Source: Alteromonas sp. KUL49 (lineage in GTDB: Bacteria > Pseudomonadota > Gammaproteobacteria > Enterobacterales > Alteromonadaceae). Taken from it: a stretch of 64,000 nt of DNA. The stretch is taken from assembly GCF_006538345.1 (NCBI RefSeq), contig NZ_BJKL01000003.1:372001-436000 (forward strand). Direction: 5' to 3'. A program made the translations under genes and the position numbers. Numbering within the stretch: position 1 is the stretch's first letter; every line of letters begins with the position of its first letter. Below the pieces are notes generated by a model. The model was not told the origin of the DNA and did no database searches. It worked only from the letters and a program-made list of their open reading frames with translations. Shown here piece after piece: positions 26,927 to 34,261 of this stretch.

Positions 26927-27356
26927 TTCTCGTAGTGAGATTTGAATGCGAAGTAATTTATACCTGCCGTAGCGAAGCAAATTACTCCCCCCATTAAAAA
27001 AACAAATAGGCATTACTCATCGAGCCCATTTCGATAAAGTAACCGGTTAGTGCAGATACAGAAGACACTGAAAAGACAGTCCCCAATCCAACAAACATAG
27101 CAAGTGGTGACTTTGCGCCAAATAGCTTCATGTCCACGCTTGGTTTTTCCCAGTAATCTTTTGACTTTTTCAACCACAGATTAATTGATGAAGTGACAAA
27201 AGACATCGCTGAGAACCCGAAAACTCCCAATACAAAGTTATCAATTCCGAACTCAAAATTGTCATGAATTGGGGCGAAACTTAACCCAATCCCATGAGCG
27301 ACACTGGCACCAGAAATCAAAATCAAATAAATAAGATTACGATGTCGAATCTTCAT
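26878..27356 (-). CDS. Four-TM membrane protein, frameshifted at the C-terminus
   Basis: Start taken at ATG 27354-27356 (MKIRHRNLIYLILIS). The sequenced frame stops at 26994 within a membrane helix. One extra base in the seven-A run at 26996-27002 continues it as LFFLMGGVICFATAG followed by a charged tail that runs into the attC and ends at 26878. Helices at about 5-20, 40-60, 80-100 and 110-135. Family unknown. Confidence 0.45.
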
Positions 27357-27364
27357 AGAGAAAC

Positions 27365-27472
27365 ATAAAACCTCGATTAGGAGCAAATATACAATGCGGT
27401 AATCGCTAAGCCGAATTGTGTTTCTGTCTCAGCGGCTCGTGCGGCGGGTTGCAACTTAAGCATTATTTATAC
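27365..27472 (-). repeat. attC with eroded cores
   Basis: Body CAATGCGGTAATCGCTAAGCCGAATTGTGTTTCTGTCTCAGCGGC is clearly of the family, but the cores have decayed (ATAAAAC left, TTTATAC right). 108 bases. Confidence 0.65.
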
Positions 27473-27856
27473 ATTCTCCCACCGACGATAAATGTAGACA
27501 ATACTTTTATTGAACACGTCGAACAAACACGAGACTTTAGCAACATCAGGCTCCTCATTAACGAAAATACGAAACTGAAGGTTTGTTGGATGCTTACGTT
27601 CATGGAAACAACAATTATCCTGAATTTCTAACAAAGCATTTTCATAATCAATTTCAGACATAATAATTGACGACATTTCATATTCAATCAGCTTTAGGTC
27701 GTCTGCTGGTAGTTCTGAGGTATATAAAAGCACTTCAAATGACTCTTGTAAGTCATATTGGCAATATTTGCTGAGACCCGATTTAGCTACGTTTTTATTA
27801 TCATCGGTACAGCTAACGAGCAAACAGGACGAAAGAATAAGTAAGATAAATTTCAT
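27467..27856 (-). CDS. Small lipoprotein of unknown function
   Basis: Start at ATG 27854-27856 gives MKFILLILSSCLLVSC, a lipoprotein signal with the lipidated cysteine at 16 (about 129 residues in all). The mature part has four more cysteines (KYCQYD, DNCCFHE, VSCLFD). A GTG four codons upstream is an alternative start. Cassette gene. Confidence 0.55.
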   Translation of the reverse strand: MKFILLILSSCLLVSCTDDNKNVAKSGLSKYCQYDLQESFEVLLYTSELPADDLKLIEYEMSSIIMSEIDYENALLEIQDNCCFHERKHPTNLQFRIFVNEEPDVAKVSCLFDVFNKSIVYIYRRWENV

Positions 27857-27859
27857 GAT

Positions 27860-27970
27860 GTATAACACTAAACTGAGGGGTCAAAGAACATTGAGAAAAT
27901 AGCGGAACCGCATTGTGTTTTTGTAAAAGCGGTCCATGCATCGCGTTGCGACATAAGCATTTTGTCATAC
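27860..27970 (-). repeat. attC
   Basis: GTATAAC at 27860-27866 to GTCATAC at 27964-27970, 111 bases. AACACTAAACTGAGGGG left arm, GCGTTGCGACATAAGCATTTTG right arm. The next gene's TGA is in the right core. Confidence 0.75.
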
Positions 27971-28321
27971 GTTACACCATTCTTCACTTATCGAAAATTC
28001 CAACTTTTTCAGTTCCTCATACACTAATGTGCACTCGAAAGAATAGATATCCTTGTCTTTCGTATGAATTAAAACGTGATAAGCATCGTTAAAAGGACTT
28101 CCGTCTTCTTGCTGAATTTCTATATGAGAAAAGCCTGATGGATCTAGTATCCAATGGGTCGCTCCGTCTCTTTGGTAATAGATTTTTCCATTTTTCTTAA
28201 ATAGTCGATGCGTGACGAGGTCGCGATAACCTTTGGGTTTAAACAACCACCGTAACAGAAGCACCAGACCAGTGCCACTTCCATAAGTGAGAGGTTTTGT
28301 CTCTACTTCCCATTCAAACAT
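27965..28321 (-). CDS. Protein of unknown function
   Basis: 118 residues, soluble, no cysteine pattern or signal; begins MFEWEVETKPLTYGSGTG and has a beta-rich middle (HRLFKKNGKIYYQRDGATHW). Bounded by attC cores. Family not recognised. Confidence 0.5.
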   Translation of the reverse strand: MFEWEVETKPLTYGSGTGLVLLLRWLFKPKGYRDLVTHRLFKKNGKIYYQRDGATHWILDPSGFSHIEIQQEDGSPFNDAYHVLIHTKDKDIYSFECTLVYEELKKLEFSISEEWCNV

Positions 28322-28336
28322 ATGAACTCAATATTG

Positions 28337-28429
28337 ACTTATAAGACTAAGCTAATGGCAAAATCACAATGCGAAAATAGCGACGCCGAATTGTGTTTTT
28401 GTGCCAGCGACTTGCGTTTATTGTCAGGT
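28337..28429 (-). repeat. attC
   Basis: ACTTATA left (decayed core) to GTCAGGT at 28423-28429; 93 bases with the ACTAAGCTAA...CACAATGCGAAAATAGCGACGCCGAATTGTG body. Confidence 0.7.
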
Positions 28430-28436
28430 GTGTGCG

Positions 28437-28943
28437 TCACGAAACGAAAAGTAGTTCTCCCGACACAAGACGCCACTGTAAACCATATTTCTTAATGTGA
28501 ATTAACCTCTCATAGGCGCAAAGAACCCCGCAATAGTTACCAATTAATAATACTGCTTCCAGATTCTCGCGATCAACGGCAACATGCGATACGTAATAAT
28601 ATTCGTTTGGCGGTTCAATTAAATGTTTGAAACTGAAAAACGTTGCATTAACCATAATTGATTTCCAGCTGACTTTTTTGCTGCCGCTTTCCCTATTGAT
28701 GAGTTCGACTACAAGAGGTTTTGGCATTTTACTTGTTGATATGAACACATCTATGTTTTTTTTGAATTCTTCATCTTTTAACCTGCCATATTGAAAAGTA
28801 TTCATTATGTATATTTCAGAGACAGCATCTTGCATGATTTCATTAAAAACGAACTCATATGCTTGGTGTTCCAAACTCATTTGGGAGTTTGCATTCACAT
28901 ATAATGGTATGCTTAAAACGAAAATAAAGAATAAATTTTTCAT
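28437..28943 (-). CDS. Secreted protein of unknown function
   Basis: Start at ATG 28941-28943, giving 168 residues with a signal peptide (MKNLFFIFVLSIPLYVNA). The mature part has YYYVSHVAVDRENLEAVLLIGNYCGVLCAYERL near the C-terminus, with two cysteines. No family recognised. Cassette gene. Confidence 0.5.
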   Translation of the reverse strand: MKNLFFIFVLSIPLYVNANSQMSLEHQAYEFVFNEIMQDAVSEIYIMNTFQYGRLKDEEFKKNIDVFISTSKMPKPLVVELINRESGSKKVSWKSIMVNATFFSFKHLIEPPNEYYYVSHVAVDRENLEAVLLIGNYCGVLCAYERLIHIKKYGLQWRLVSGELLFVS

Positions 28944-28949
28944 GCTCTT

Positions 28950-29039
28950 ACCTAACACTAAGTTAAGGCCAAAAAATAATATTGGAAAATAGAGGTTTGT
29001 ATCCCAACGAGAGCGAGTGACTACAGTGATTTGTTATGT
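28950..29039 (-). repeat. attC
   Basis: ACCTAAC at 28950-28956 to GTTATGT at 29033-29039; 90 bases, left core perfect. Confidence 0.7.
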
Positions 29040-29043
29040 GACT

Positions 29044-29559
29044 TCACTTTGATACAACCAATTTCTTGTCTTGAATAACTAGCTTTACCTTTGAGTACTC
29101 GTCTTGGTATGTGTTTGCACCAATATTTGTTAGTTCTAATAAAAAGTAATCATCTTCATTGTCCATGTCTATGTCTTCTATACCGGAAAAGATGCCACCA
29201 TTCGTAACAACTCCAGCGTCTACAAATAATAAAACATGCCTTTGTTCAGATTGTGGACTATTGCCACCAAGAAATGCTCGATAAAAATACTCATATTCAT
29301 TGACTCTGATGACATTCGAAACATCGTCAATGACAAGCTAAGTGGAAATCAAGGTTTTCTCATTCGTGACTCGATGAATAGCGTATATGTCATAGTAAGT
29401 GAAATGGTGAGCGCTGTTTGCCGATGACTCTTTTGCGTACAGCTGAAATTGATCATTCGAGAATATTACTTCGCACTGCTCAGCAACTGCGCCCAAAGAA
29501 GCGAATATGAAAATAAGAGCAACTGTTAAATATTTCATAAGGTCACTGGTCTTACCCAC
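29044..29559 (-). pseudogene. Secreted protein gene interrupted by an in-frame TAG
   Basis: The frame starts at 29559 and reaches TAG at 29338-29340 after 73 residues, then stays open in the same frame for another 97 codons to TGA at 29044-29046. The N-terminal half has a signal peptide (a start at MKYLTVALIFIFASL is likely). The second half (RAFLGGNSPQSEQRHVLLF...) has normal coding composition. One base change separates this from an intact gene of about 170 residues, so it is a nonsense-mutated cassette gene unless TAG is read through. Confidence 0.55.
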
Positions 29560-29632
29560 TAAAATTGGACGTACATGTTAAGCGGAAGTCGCTTCGTATT
29601 CATATGGACTGACATAGCCCAGTAACCGAAGG
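29547..29632 (-). mobile_element. IS3-family remnant (terminus plus transposase C-terminus)
   Basis: TGGTCTTACCCACTAAAATTGGAC (29547-29570) is an IS end. Directly inside it the minus strand encodes RLLGYVSPYEYEATSA ending in TAA at 29578-29580, the typical last residues of an IS3-family OrfB transposase. The rest of the element is gone. It abuts the right half of an attC. Confidence 0.65.
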
Positions 29633-29657
29633 GAACGTGTTTAGCGCTTTGTTAAAC
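29633..29657 (-). repeat. Half attC next to IS remnant
   Basis: ACGTGTTTAGCGCTTTGTTAAAC: right core GTTAAAC at 29651-29657. The left half is absent and its place is taken by the IS remnant. Confidence 0.45.
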
Positions 29658-29663
29658 GATCAA

Positions 29664-30002
29664 CTAGAGCCCATGATGGCGTCTTATGTGTATTATTTTA
29701 CCGTGGTCATTAAATTCCAATGACATGATATTTATTGCCGTATATTCGACGGGTTCGTCCATGTGACTAGGTTGCCCTTTTGCATGTTCCTTAAACTTAA
29801 CGTGTTCATCCTTAAATTCATCTGCCAAAAATGACAAAAAGTAATCAACGTCTTTTGGCGTTGAATCTGGTTGCTGACGTTGATTTTTTGCTTCGATAAA
29901 TCGCTGAGTCAATTCCCTTAACTCAGACTCATGAAGCGGCTCGTTTGCAAGCGTTGCCAAAGAAACTAGGTAAACGAATAGAATTGAAAGTGCCTTTTTC
30001 AC
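29664..30002 (-). CDS. Small secreted protein of unknown function
   Basis: 112 residues with signal peptide (MKKALSILFVYLVSLATLA). The mature part has EIRELT-like helix text and DVDYFLSFLADEFKDEHVKFKEHA; the C-terminus is rich in histidine (IIHIRRHHGL). This resembles SnoaL/NTF2-like nuclear-transport-factor folds (DVDYFLSFLADEF), a common cassette class, but the match is by eye. Confidence 0.5.
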   Translation of the reverse strand: MKKALSILFVYLVSLATLANEPLHESELRELTQRFIEAKNQRQQPDSTPKDVDYFLSFLADEFKDEHVKFKEHAKGQPSHMDEPVEYTAINIMSLEFNDHGKIIHIRRHHGL

Positions 30003-30018
30003 TGAATTTTCCTTGGTT

Positions 30019-30128
30019 GCTTACACAAAATTAAGGGGCAAAAATACATTGCGAAAATGTTGGGGACGCATTGTGTTTTTGTCCCAGCAGGCCGCGAAGC
30101 GGGTTGCGACTTGAGCGTTTTGTTTGGT
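30019..30128 (-). repeat. attC
   Basis: GCTTACA (decayed) at 30019 to GTTTGGT at 30122-30128; 110 bases. Body AAAATTAAGGGGCAAAAATACATTGCG...CATTGTGTTTTTGTCCCAGC...GCGAAGCGGG...CTTGAGCGTTTTG is nearly that of the 111-base sites. Confidence 0.75.
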
Positions 30129-30316
30129 GCCATTGCTTATACCCCCATCATAGCTACGAACCATTTTGGCCAATATGCTCCAAAGATAGAACAACTTACT
30201 ATAGATACTAAGAGTGGCCTTATGTCTTTTAACCAAAGTGACTAATAAGCTACTAGTTACCCAATACAGCGATATCTTTTTTCTACTTGCTGTGAATTCC
30301 ATTTCTAACTTTTGGC
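30129..30316. other. Cassette with no clear minus-strand gene
   Basis: 188 bases between two attC sites. A minus frame crosses it (from an ATG at 30318-30320) but runs on through the attC. On the plus strand, opposite to all other cassettes, codons up to TGA at 30243-30245 read YTPIIATNHFGQYAPKIEQL and on, which looks like a genuine protein end without a start. Either a gene fragment or a non-coding cassette. Confidence 0.35.
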
Positions 30317-30414
30317 ACATAACATTTAGCAAACGGGCACAAATGCAGCGGTAAAATGCGAAGCACCGCTACGTTTGTGTTCCAGTGTGGCACGCAGTGA
30401 CACACGTGTTAAGC
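30317..30414 (-). repeat. attC
   Basis: ACATAAC at 30317-30323 to GTTAAGC at 30408-30414, 98 bases. Inner palindrome GCAGCGGTAAAATGCGAAGCACCGCT. Confidence 0.7.
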
Positions 30415-30420
30415 GCCTTC

Positions 30421-30924
30421 TTAAGTCTCAAAGCTGACGTATAAAAGACGATTTGTTTCCCGATGATACATAATTACAACGGCACCTTCTATGTGGCTTC
30501 TTCTCGCTTTGATTGACCATATCTTTGAAGCAACGTTAATGGATTCTGCATCCGTTTCTCCATTGAAACATTTACCAATATTGCCTTGTTGGGCTGTTTG
30601 CTTTCTTGCGTCGCTGAATAGCGAATTGTCTTCCCTACCAAATATCCATTCGTTTTCTTTGGGTGACTGAAACTCGAATTTTTCAAGTTGGATGCAGTAA
30701 TAATCTAGGTGATCTCCGTTGAAAACTGGTGGAGATTGATGGCTGTAAATCACCTCATAGTTTTGGTCGGTTGTTATGTTTCCGTGATTTAGTGTGAATA
30801 CAGGATTTTGGCTGTGCGACATTCCCATAGGTGTGTAAGAGAAAATAAAGAGAGATAAAAATCCACAGACTAAGAGAAAGGATAAGCCGGATAAAATTAG
30901 ATATGTGATTTTTAAAATTTTCAT
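30421..30924 (-). CDS. Membrane-anchored protein of unknown function
   Basis: 167 residues. One N-terminal membrane helix (about 7-29) with an exported domain that carries cysteines (YYCIQLE, GKCFNGE) and ends in VIMYHRETNRLLYVSFET. No family recognised. Cassette gene. Confidence 0.5.
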   Translation of the reverse strand: MKILKITYLILSGLSFLLVCGFLSLFIFSYTPMGMSHSQNPVFTLNHGNITTDQNYEVIYSHQSPPVFNGDHLDYYCIQLEKFEFQSPKENEWIFGREDNSLFSDARKQTAQQGNIGKCFNGETDAESINVASKIWSIKARRSHIEGAVVIMYHRETNRLLYVSFET

Positions 30925-30945
30925 CGAAGAATTAATTTATCCTGG

Positions 30946-31056
30946 ACTTAATACTAAGCTAAGGGGCAAAAGCACAATGCGATAATCGCGAAGCAGCATT
31001 GTGCTCTTGTCCCAGCAGCCCGCGCAGCGGGTTGCGACTTAAGCGTTTTGTTAGGT
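30946..31056 (-). repeat. attC, 111-base type
   Basis: ACTTAAT at 30946 (core C lost) to GTTAGGT at 31050-31056; inner arms CACAATGCGATAATCGCGAAGCAGCATTGTG and CCCGCGCAGCGGG. Nearly identical to the sites at 31702 and 33589. Confidence 0.85.
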
Positions 31057-31683
31057 GTCATTCTTGCCAGGTTTACCATCAGTCCATATATCATGCATTT
31101 TTCGGATATGCTCACCAATCCAGGTCAGTTTCCAACGTCTTGTTGATATAGCTATCCCAAAAATTCTAAAAGTTAAACTATCGTTAATTACTATATCTTT
31201 TTTCTCAAGTTGTCTAAGGTAATATGACTCTCTACCCGTTTTTGCAAGAAATTCCCATCTTTTCAACATTTTCGAATATTTAAAATAGAGCAATACTTCA
31301 GCTTCATGAGGAGTTATTAATTTTGTTCTTTCAATTATAACAGGATCTATGGAAACACCATTTTTAATGTCTTTAAGGATTCCTCGCCAAATTGCGGACA
31401 GCTCTTTTTGCGTATCACTTATATTTTCAGCACCTTCTAACCATTCGGTAAAAAGCTCTAATTGTTCTATAGATTCGACTTTTCCTTCTGGCTCTCGATC
31501 TATCACTGCCGCTAAATGTAAGGATGTATTTTCACGTTTCTTCTTGTCCTTGTACTCTTCTAGTTTAGCTTTGACACTGTCTCTAAGCTCTTCACCGAGA
31601 TACTGAAAAGTTGGAGTAAACAGTTTGTCAAATCCAACTAACCAGTTCGTCGATTCCTTGGATTCTTTTTTTTCGTCAGTCAT
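31051..31683 (-). CDS. Abi-alpha-like (DUF4393) putative abortive infection protein
   Basis: 210 residues, charged N-terminus, no signal. The segment EWLEGAENISDTQKELSAIWRGIL near residues 80-105, followed by LITPHEAEVLLYFKY, fits the DUF4393/Abi_alpha pattern, a family associated with phage-exclusion loci. The C-terminal part (ITRRWKLT-type TWIGEHIRKM) is less typical. ATG start; stop TAA inside the attC core. Assignment is by eye and needs a profile search. Confidence 0.5.
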   Translation of the reverse strand: MTDEKKESKESTNWLVGFDKLFTPTFQYLGEELRDSVKAKLEEYKDKKKRENTSLHLAAVIDREPEGKVESIEQLELFTEWLEGAENISDTQKELSAIWRGILKDIKNGVSIDPVIIERTKLITPHEAEVLLYFKYSKMLKRWEFLAKTGRESYYLRQLEKKDIVINDSLTFRIFGIAISTRRWKLTWIGEHIRKMHDIWTDGKPGKNDT

Positions 31684-31701
31684 TTATTAATACCTTTTGG
31701 C

Positions 31702-31812
31702 ACCTAACACTAAACTTAGGGGCAAAAGCGCAATGCGATAATCGCGAAGCCGCATTGTGTATTTATCCCAGCGACCCGCGTAGCGGGTTGCGACTTGAGC
31801 GTTTTGTTAGGC
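31702..31812 (-). repeat. attC, 111-base type
   Basis: ACCTAAC at 31702-31708 to GTTAGGC at 31806-31812. Both cores perfect; inner CAATGCGATAATCGCGAAGCCGCATTG and CCCGCGTAGCGGG palindromes. Confidence 0.9.
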
Positions 31813-32059
31813 GTTCAACTGAACTCACGCGGCACTGCCGCCGCCAATTGCCAAACAAACCGCTGATTTAAAAATGATAAAACCACGATAAAACAACCCA
31901 GTACGAAATGCTAGATGTAACGCGGCTACTTAAATAGAAACACCAGCTGACACAACCAATAATGAGAGTTGAACAACGAGATTTCAAACGACCTCGTGAA
32001 ACAGCCTATTGGCAGAAATGTCACAAATGAACTGATAATTGATTTTGTAGGGAACAACC
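31813..32059 (-). CDS. Cassette with at most a tiny ORF
   Basis: 247 bases between two intact attC sites. The only minus frame is about 43 codons ending TAG at 31926, hydrophobic at the end (HYWLCQLVFLF), from a TTG near 32057. The remaining 113 bases show no frame. Either a very small membrane peptide or a non-coding cassette that may carry a promoter or RNA. Confidence 0.25.
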
Positions 32060-32176
32060 GCCTAACACCCCGTTTAGGGGCAAAAATACGAGGGCTATAA
32101 TAACGAGCGAAGCGAGGACAGCCCACGTGTTTTTGTCCCAGCACCCCCCGCGTGCGTCTACAGCGGTTTGTTAGGC
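32060..32176 (-). repeat. attC, 117-base type
   Basis: GCCTAAC at 32060-32066 to GTTAGGC at 32170-32176. Inner arms GGGCTATAATAACGAGCGAAGCGAGGACAGCCC. Both cores perfect. Confidence 0.85.
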
Positions 32177-32191
32177 GACTCCCAAAACATC

Positions 32192-32695
32192 CTATTTTTC
32201 CCGCTTAAATGTAACTCGAACTCTTTTTCCAGAACCATTGCATGCAGTGTACAAAATTAAAAATAGATATCCATTTTTGGCTTGTTCCTCTATTTCGTTT
32301 CTTTGAGGAAAAGTTCCCATCCATTGCGTGCCTATGTCGAAGCGATGAGGTATGGGTTGTGAGTCGCTCGGAGCTTGCACTACGAATGCTTCGTCTGGTC
32401 TATTCCTAAATAAATACGCTTTCCACCAAGACTCATAAAACATACCACCAAGATTTGTAATAGTTGTTGGTCTATCGCCGACATTTTGCGCAATAACGGA
32501 TACGTAAGTATTCTCATCTTTTTCCAAACCACCAAAAACTTTCATGTTCATTGATGCTCGAATATTGATCTTTGCGCCCGAGGCTAAGTACTTGTATGCG
32601 TCCCAGCCTAAAACAAAAGTCGAAATAACAGCAGCATACGCAGCGATTATTAAAGTGAGAGTATCTTTTGAGTTTGAAAAAATCGATTCTTCCAT
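32192..32695 (-). CDS. Membrane-anchored protein of unknown function
   Basis: 167 residues with one N-terminal helix (about 10-30), then a soluble domain with INIRASMNMKVFGG and SVIAQNVGDRPTTITNLGG. This is the arrangement of many orphan cassette and phage-era proteins that have an Ig-like strand pattern after a signal anchor. No family assigned. Confidence 0.5.
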   Translation of the reverse strand: MEESIFSNSKDTLTLIIAAYAAVISTFVLGWDAYKYLASGAKINIRASMNMKVFGGLEKDENTYVSVIAQNVGDRPTTITNLGGMFYESWWKAYLFRNRPDEAFVVQAPSDSQPIPHRFDIGTQWMGTFPQRNEIEEQAKNGYLFLILYTACNGSGKRVRVTFKREK

Positions 32696-32734
32696 ATTAA
32701 CATTTCAATTTATTGGTAGTCCGTTGCACGCGTC

Positions 32735-32851
32735 GCCTAACGGTTCACATTTGGGGCGCAGGCTTGCTGGCTTTAATAGCGAGTGACGAGCGAAGCCAGT
32801 GAGCTTGAGTCCCAATGAGCGAAGAGAATGTACATGATGTGTTTGTTAGAA
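32735..32851 (-). repeat. attC, 117-base type
   Basis: GCCTAAC at 32735-32741 to GTTAGAA at 32845-32851. Inner palindrome CTGGCTTTAATAGCGAGTGACGAGCGAAGCCAG. Confidence 0.85.
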
Positions 32852-32853
32852 CT

Positions 32854-33563
32854 CTATTCCGCAGGCTCTGCGACAATCGACAATTTAAAGCTTGTAGAAT
32901 GGCCATTATTTAAAGGTGATATTTTGACAAAGTAGTCCTGATTGGGAAGTAATAAAACATCATTTATACCACCATTAACCGGAGAGCTTTTTCTTCGGCT
33001 GTAATTGTCGTCGGCAACAACATTCCCATCAGAGGATAAAACTTCAAGTTCAATGGATTTAGATAGATTAGTGACAAAGAAATTAGCAATAGAAGGCTTT
33101 GATACATTAAATCTAAAGTAAGTTTGATTTTCACTACTTGTAGCACCATATACTGACGCCTCTTTAGGAATAAAACCGATGTATTTAGCTCTTCTTATTG
33201 AATTATTTTCGGCTACTGAAGATACTGGGGTTCTTGTTGTTGAAAAGACAGCATCCAACACTCTACCAATATGTTTTTGTGTACACTCTCGAATTTGTGC
33301 ATCGGCTATAATCCTCAAATCTTCCTGAAACTGTATAGCTGTTGCACCATGGGATTCTCTCGCATTTAGAGTAACAGAGCCATTTGCTTTCGGATTAAAG
33401 CTTTTAATTGTCACATTCCCTTTAATATCCGCTGAAATTTCATATTCTGAGCCAGACAAGCAAAGTTGTTGCACAACATTTATAGCCTCATTAATTTTAG
33501 GGTTTGCATTGGCAATTCCGACATAAAAAACAATGTGATACTTGTAAATATTTTCCAGTTCAT
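32854..33563 (-). CDS. Secreted protein with pre-peptidase-like C-terminal domain, frameshifted in the signal peptide
   Basis: AAAGGAG precedes an ATG at 33561-33563 that begins MNWKIFTSITLFF; adding one base to the six-A run at 33525-33530 joins this to YVGIANANPKINEAI and the long frame that ends at 32854, giving about 237 residues with a normal signal peptide. The C-terminal 110 residues (YFRFNVSKPSIANFFVTNLS, LSSDGNVVADDNYS, DYFVKISPLN) have the strand pattern of a PPC/bacterial pre-peptidase C-terminal domain. As sequenced the gene has no usable start. Confidence 0.5.
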
Positions 33564-33588
33564 AATATCTCCTTTGAATTGCACATAG

Positions 33589-33699
33589 TTCTAACACTAA
33601 GCTAAGGGGCAAAAGCACAGTGTGATAATTGCGAAGCCGCACTGTGTTTTTGTCCCAGCAGCCCGCGTAGCGGGATGCGACTTGAGCGTTTTGTTAGAA
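33589..33699 (-). repeat. attC, 111-base type
   Basis: TTCTAAC at 33589-33595 to GTTAGAA at 33693-33699, with outer arms fully complementary (TTCTAAC/GTTAGAA). Body nearly identical to 31702. Last attC on the right. Confidence 0.9.
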
Positions 33700-33762
33700 C
33701 TCGTTCTTACCAAATCCTTGCCTTTGGGTTGTTAAATGAGATTTTAGTGACCTCTGGATACA

Positions 33763-34005
33763 TTACTGGATAAAACTTAAAATTACCCCATCCAAACTTT
33801 CACCGTTATTTTTTACTACTACAAATTTTAAACTTTGAGCACGTATTTTTTTAGCGAGAGATGGACACGTATCCTCAACAGACTCCGGAGTGATTTCGAA
33901 TTCAGTATTGTCAGGGTGATCGAATAACTTTCTACGCCACTGCATGTGCTGAGATATTTCGGATCTGATCTCCCCCAACAGTTGCACATGAGCTTCTTTG
34001 GTCAA
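33763..34005 (-). CDS. Small protein, right-most cassette gene
   Basis: 80 residues from a TTG start with CGGAG upstream. No signal or membrane segment; begins MTKEAHVQLLGEIRSEISQH and ends GESLDGVILSFIQ. By orientation it is the cassette nearest to where attI should be, so it would be the most recently acquired. Function unknown. Confidence 0.45.
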   Translation of the reverse strand: MTKEAHVQLLGEIRSEISQHMQWRRKLFDHPDNTEFEITPESVEDTCPSLAKKIRAQSLKFVVVKNNGESLDGVILSFIQ

Positions 34006-34261
34006 ACTAAACTCCGAGAGTTATAACAATATTATTATCAGGAAATACCCCTCTCTACAAACAGGAATATTTCCTCCTATCACACAAAAATTCCTTTCAA
34101 AGCCAATCAACTTCACGAAAAGGAATAATTCCGTCTTTCCGTCCAGGTTAAACACAGGACTTTTCCGTATATCACTGAAAAACCTCTTAACCAGTCCCAC
34201 CTTATATCATAAAAACAACATGATAAATCTAAAAACCCCCACTCTACCAACACATCTCACA
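34006..34261. other. Right boundary of array, no integrase or attI recognised
   Basis: 256 bases with no convincing gene. Three short GGAA-TTCC-type motifs (GGAAATACCCC at 34041, GGAATATTTCC at 34064, GGAATAATTCC at 34120) stand out. A weak minus-strand promoter (TTGTAG at 34055-34060, 17-base spacer, TAATAA at 34032-34037) could drive the first cassette. No attI core (GTTRRRY next to the cassette) is clear. Confidence 0.35.

Noticed and set aside
30021-30332. Minus-strand frame of about 100 codons across a cassette
   Set aside because: It runs through an attC site in its second half and its composition is unlike a normal protein; only its start region could be real.
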